Shown piece after piece: positions 61,991 to 64,000 of a DNA stretch of 64,000 nt; within the stretch, counting starts at the first letter, position 1; every line of letters begins with the position of its first letter. The position numbers were made by a program, and so were the translations under genes. The notes beneath the pieces are model-generated. The model saw nothing but the letters and a program-made list of their open reading frames with translations, had not been told where the DNA came from and made no database searches. The DNA comes from Promicromonosporaceae bacterium. Its GTDB lineage: Bacteria > Actinomycetota > Actinomycetes > Actinomycetales > Cellulomonadaceae. Location: positions 1 through 64,000 of the forward strand of contig WRHK01000007.1 in assembly GCA_009783295.1 (NCBI GenBank), in the 5' to 3' direction.

Positions 61991-64000
61991 GTGGGTGCAC
62001 GACGCGCAGCGGTGGCGGCGTCGTGCGCCGTCGCGCTCACCGCGAGCCTGCAGGTGCTCGCGGCGTCGGGCGTGCCGGCGGCCCCTGCACCGGACACCAC
62101 GCACGCGCCCCACCTCGCGTACACGGCCGACCACGGCGGGCTGGCTGAGCGGACCCTGACGGCGAACGCGAGCGTCGGCACGGTGTTCCCGTCCGGCGAC
62201 GAGGTGGGCGTGGTCGAGGGGTCGGAGCGCGAGACGCAGGCGTCGACGAGCGCCGCGTTCCTCCAGGGGCGTACGACGTCGACGCGCTACGCCTACCTGT
62301 CGACGCTGCTGGCCGGCGCGACGCCCACGACGCAGCCGGCCACCGACGTCTACGTGCGCGTCGCCGACGTGACGGCGAGCGGCACCGTCGTCCCCCCGAC
62401 CACGCACCCGGCGGACGGCACGACGCTGGCCCCGGACCAGATCCGCGTGACCTGCGACGACGCGACCGAGTCGCACCCCGTGGTCTCGCCCGACGGAACA
62501 CGCGTCGCCTACGCGGCCCAGCAGGCGGACGGGCACTGGGAGATCAAGGTGGTCACCCTGCCGATGACGCCGACGGCGCCGCGCAGCTGCCTGGACGCGA
62601 AGGCCTACGTGGTGCCGCACGCCGCGGGCGCCGACGACCTGTGGCCCAGCTGGGCCGGCAACAGTTCGCTCGTGCTCGAGTCCACGCGCAAGGACCCGCT
62701 GGGGGACCTCTATCTCGCGGGCGTGCCCGACGCGGCCGGCACGATCACGCCGCCCGGCGCCCAGCCCGTCGACATCACCGACGACCCGGCCGCCGAGACC
62801 CAGCCCGACGCCCGCGCGACCGCCACGGGCGTGGTGGTGCTGTTCACCACGACCCAGTTCCGCAAGGACGGGTCGGTCGCGATGCTCACCTACTACACGC
62901 ACGACGAGTCCGGGTCGCCGTACGCGCAGCCGTTCTGGAACATCTGGGACCCGTGGGCCACCTCGGAGCAGACGGCGCCCCAGGGCGACGAGCCGTCGTG
63001 GGGCATCCCGCTGGACCGCGACCCCACCGACAGCCTGGCCGCGTTCGCCTTCACCACGCCCGACCCGGACACTCCCGCGCACGAGGACGAGGTCGCCGTC
63101 GCCTGGACGCGCACCCCCGACCCGGCCGTCCCGGACAGCCCCTACGACGACCAGCCCGACGTGCGCGGCCAGACGGCCGTCACCTCCCCGTCGGTGCTGC
63201 TCGGCATCGGCGGGGCGTCGCAGCCCGCGTGGGGCTACTTCGTGCCCGTCACCAGCTCCGCCCCCACCGACTACCGCCTGCGCTACACGCGCCAGGAGGC
63301 GCTCGCCGACGTCGAGGAGGCCGTGGTCGCCGACGGCTCCGGCCGGCACGTGCTGGCCGACACCTCCGACAGCACGGGCCGCGTCGACGACCGCACCCCG
63401 TCGTGGTCGCCCGACGGCACGCGCGTCGTGTTCACCGCGCGCGCGGACGCCGCCGTCGCCGGCAACCATCGGGTGGGCGACGAGGTGCTCCACCTGCTCG
63501 ACACCACCACGGGCACGATCACGCAGCTCGCCGTGCCGCGCGCCGAGGGCGACTCCGACACCGAGCCCGCGTGGTCGCCCGACGGCCGCACCATCGCGTT
63601 CGTGCGCCGCTCCAGCAGCGACGGCCCGGCCGGGCCATCCCAGCCCGGCCACGTGTGGCTGTTCGACGTCAGGGCCGGGACGGCGCGCGACCTCTCGCAG
63701 GCCGTGCTCGACGGTCGCACGGCCGCCGACTCCGGCCTCGCCGCCTCGGGCCCGGTCCGGACAGACGACGACCCGGTGTGGTCGCCCGACTCCACCCGCC
63801 TGGCGATGAGCAGCGAGACCGACCTGACGTCCGGGAGCTCGGAGGGCGTCGTGTACGAGGCCCGCCGTCTCGTCGTCGTCGACGTCGCGGCCGCGACCTC
63901 GCAGAACCTGACGTGGCCCATCCTCGTGACGGGCGGCACGGCGGCGTTCCTCGCCCCGGCCGGGGGCGCCGTCGTGCAGGACGCCGTGCTGCGCACCGCA
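61991..64000 (+). CDS. Secreted PD40/TolB-like beta-propeller protein (C-terminus outside window)
   Basis: The reading frame runs to the window end, giving 670 residues so far. The GTG start has GGAGG 6 bases upstream. A signal peptide (RRAAVAASCAVALTASLQVL) is followed by propeller blades with the PD40 pattern: SHPVVSPDGTRVAYAAQQ, TPSWSPDGTRVVFTARAD, EPAWSPDGRTIAFVRRSS and DPVWSPDSTRLAMSSETD. Such proteins act as binding platforms at the cell surface. It faces away from the PAAR pair across luxR and may be controlled by the LuxR protein. The missing C-terminus may hold further domains. Confidence 0.78.
   Translation, partial: MGARRAAVAASCAVALTASLQVLAASGVPAAPAPDTTHAPHLAYTADHGGLAERTLTANASVGTVFPSGDEVGVVEGSERETQASTSAAFLQGRTTSTRYAYLSTLLAGATPTTQPATDVYVRVADVTASGTVVPPTTHPADGTTLAPDQIRVTCDDATESHPVVSPDGTRVAYAAQQADGHWEIKVVTLPMTPTAPRSCLDAKAYVVPHAAGADDLWPSWAGNSSLVLESTRKDPLGDLYLAGVPDAAGTITPPGAQPVDITDDPAAETQPDARATATGVVVLFTTTQFRKDGSVAMLTYYTHDESGSPYAQPFWNIWDPWATSEQTAPQGDEPSWGIPLDRDPTDSLAAFAFTTPDPDTPAHEDEVAVAWTRTPDPAVPDSPYDDQPDVRGQTAVTSPSVLLGIGGASQPAWGYFVPVTSSAPTDYRLRYTRQEALADVEEAVVADGSGRHVLADTSDSTGRVDDRTPSWSPDGTRVVFTARADAAVAGNHRVGDEVLHLLDTTTGTITQLAVPRAEGDSDTEPAWSPDGRTIAFVRRSSSDGPAGPSQPGHVWLFDVRAGTARDLSQAVLDGRTAADSGLAASGPVRTDDDPVWSPDSTRLAMSSETDLTSGSSEGVVYEARRLVVVDVAAATSQNLTWPILVTGGTAAFLAPAGGAVVQDAVLRTA

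Noticed and set aside
62709..62720. CTCTATCTCGCG inside the propeller gene as another repeat copy
   Set aside because: It is a single short match within conserved-looking coding sequence, without a neighbouring unit.
58949..63652. A 1,567-codon minus-strand frame across several genes
   Set aside because: It crosses luxR, the coiled-coil gene and the propeller gene out of frame and shows no conserved motif.

Overview
The window joins two unlike pieces of DNA. Bases 1 to about 3,500 carry a minus-strand gene string typical of Clostridia and related Firmicutes: an AmaP/Asp23-family membrane protein, nusB, a TsaD-like paralogue, a PHP-domain hydrolase and a Gfo/Idh/MocA oxidoreductase cut by the window edge. 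The gene that should precede amaP is broken at about 3,480-3,525. From there to the end the DNA is a very GC-rich actinobacterium. Its gene content (DUF6230/DUF6114 pair, menaquinone plus NDH-1 genes, FprA, MoxR-DUF58-transglutaminase block) suggests Micrococcales, perhaps Cellulomonadaceae or Promicromonosporaceae; this placement is inference. The simplest reading of the first 3.5 kb is a chimeric contig, not gene transfer.

Region 3.5-7.9 kb holds a TetR regulator divergent from a DUF6230/DUF6114 envelope pair, then a MATE exporter. Two related hairpin repeats follow. Region 8-29 kb is a respiratory supercluster: isochorismate synthase (menF), the menaquinone methyltransferase (menG/ubiE), a geranylgeranyl-reductase-family enzyme likely to saturate menaquinone (menJ-like), all fourteen NDH-1 subunits nuoA-nuoN in order, and a long-chain polyprenyl diphosphate synthase. 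A CRP-type palindrome and a DosR-like box lie ahead of the reductase-nuo operon. Most junctions inside the operon overlap by 1-4 bases.

Region 29-56 kb is the most interesting part: a type VII-like secretion system wired to phospho-signalling. One run of tightly linked genes encodes a MoxR ATPase, a DUF58 protein, a transglutaminase-fold membrane protein without its catalytic cysteine, two zinc-ribbon/FHA proteins, a PP2C phosphatase, a membrane Ser/Thr kinase, an FHA/helix-turn-helix protein, a small membrane protein and a 1,486-residue EssC-like FHA/FtsK ATPase. After a patch of small, partly frameshifted genes come a WXG100-like protein, a 438-residue putative T7SS substrate, four unknown or membrane proteins, a WXG100 protein lacking the WXG motif, and a 2,009-residue surface protein with about eleven Ig-like and several FN3 domains. 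An 18-bp palindrome (ATGGGGACCGGTCCCCAT and variants) precedes three of these transcription units, suggesting one regulon.

Region 56-64 kb has an orphan prepilin peptidase, fprA, an HtpX-like protease with a strong intrinsic terminator before it, then a PAAR-repeat protein and a coiled-coil membrane protein on the minus strand. A LuxR-type regulator and a secreted PD40 beta-propeller protein (cut by the window edge) follow. Inverted repeats of the form GGGCA-N8-TGCCC lie on both sides of luxR. No tRNA, rRNA, CRISPR array, transposase or phage integrase was seen. All functions are read from sequence motifs by eye; no database search was run.
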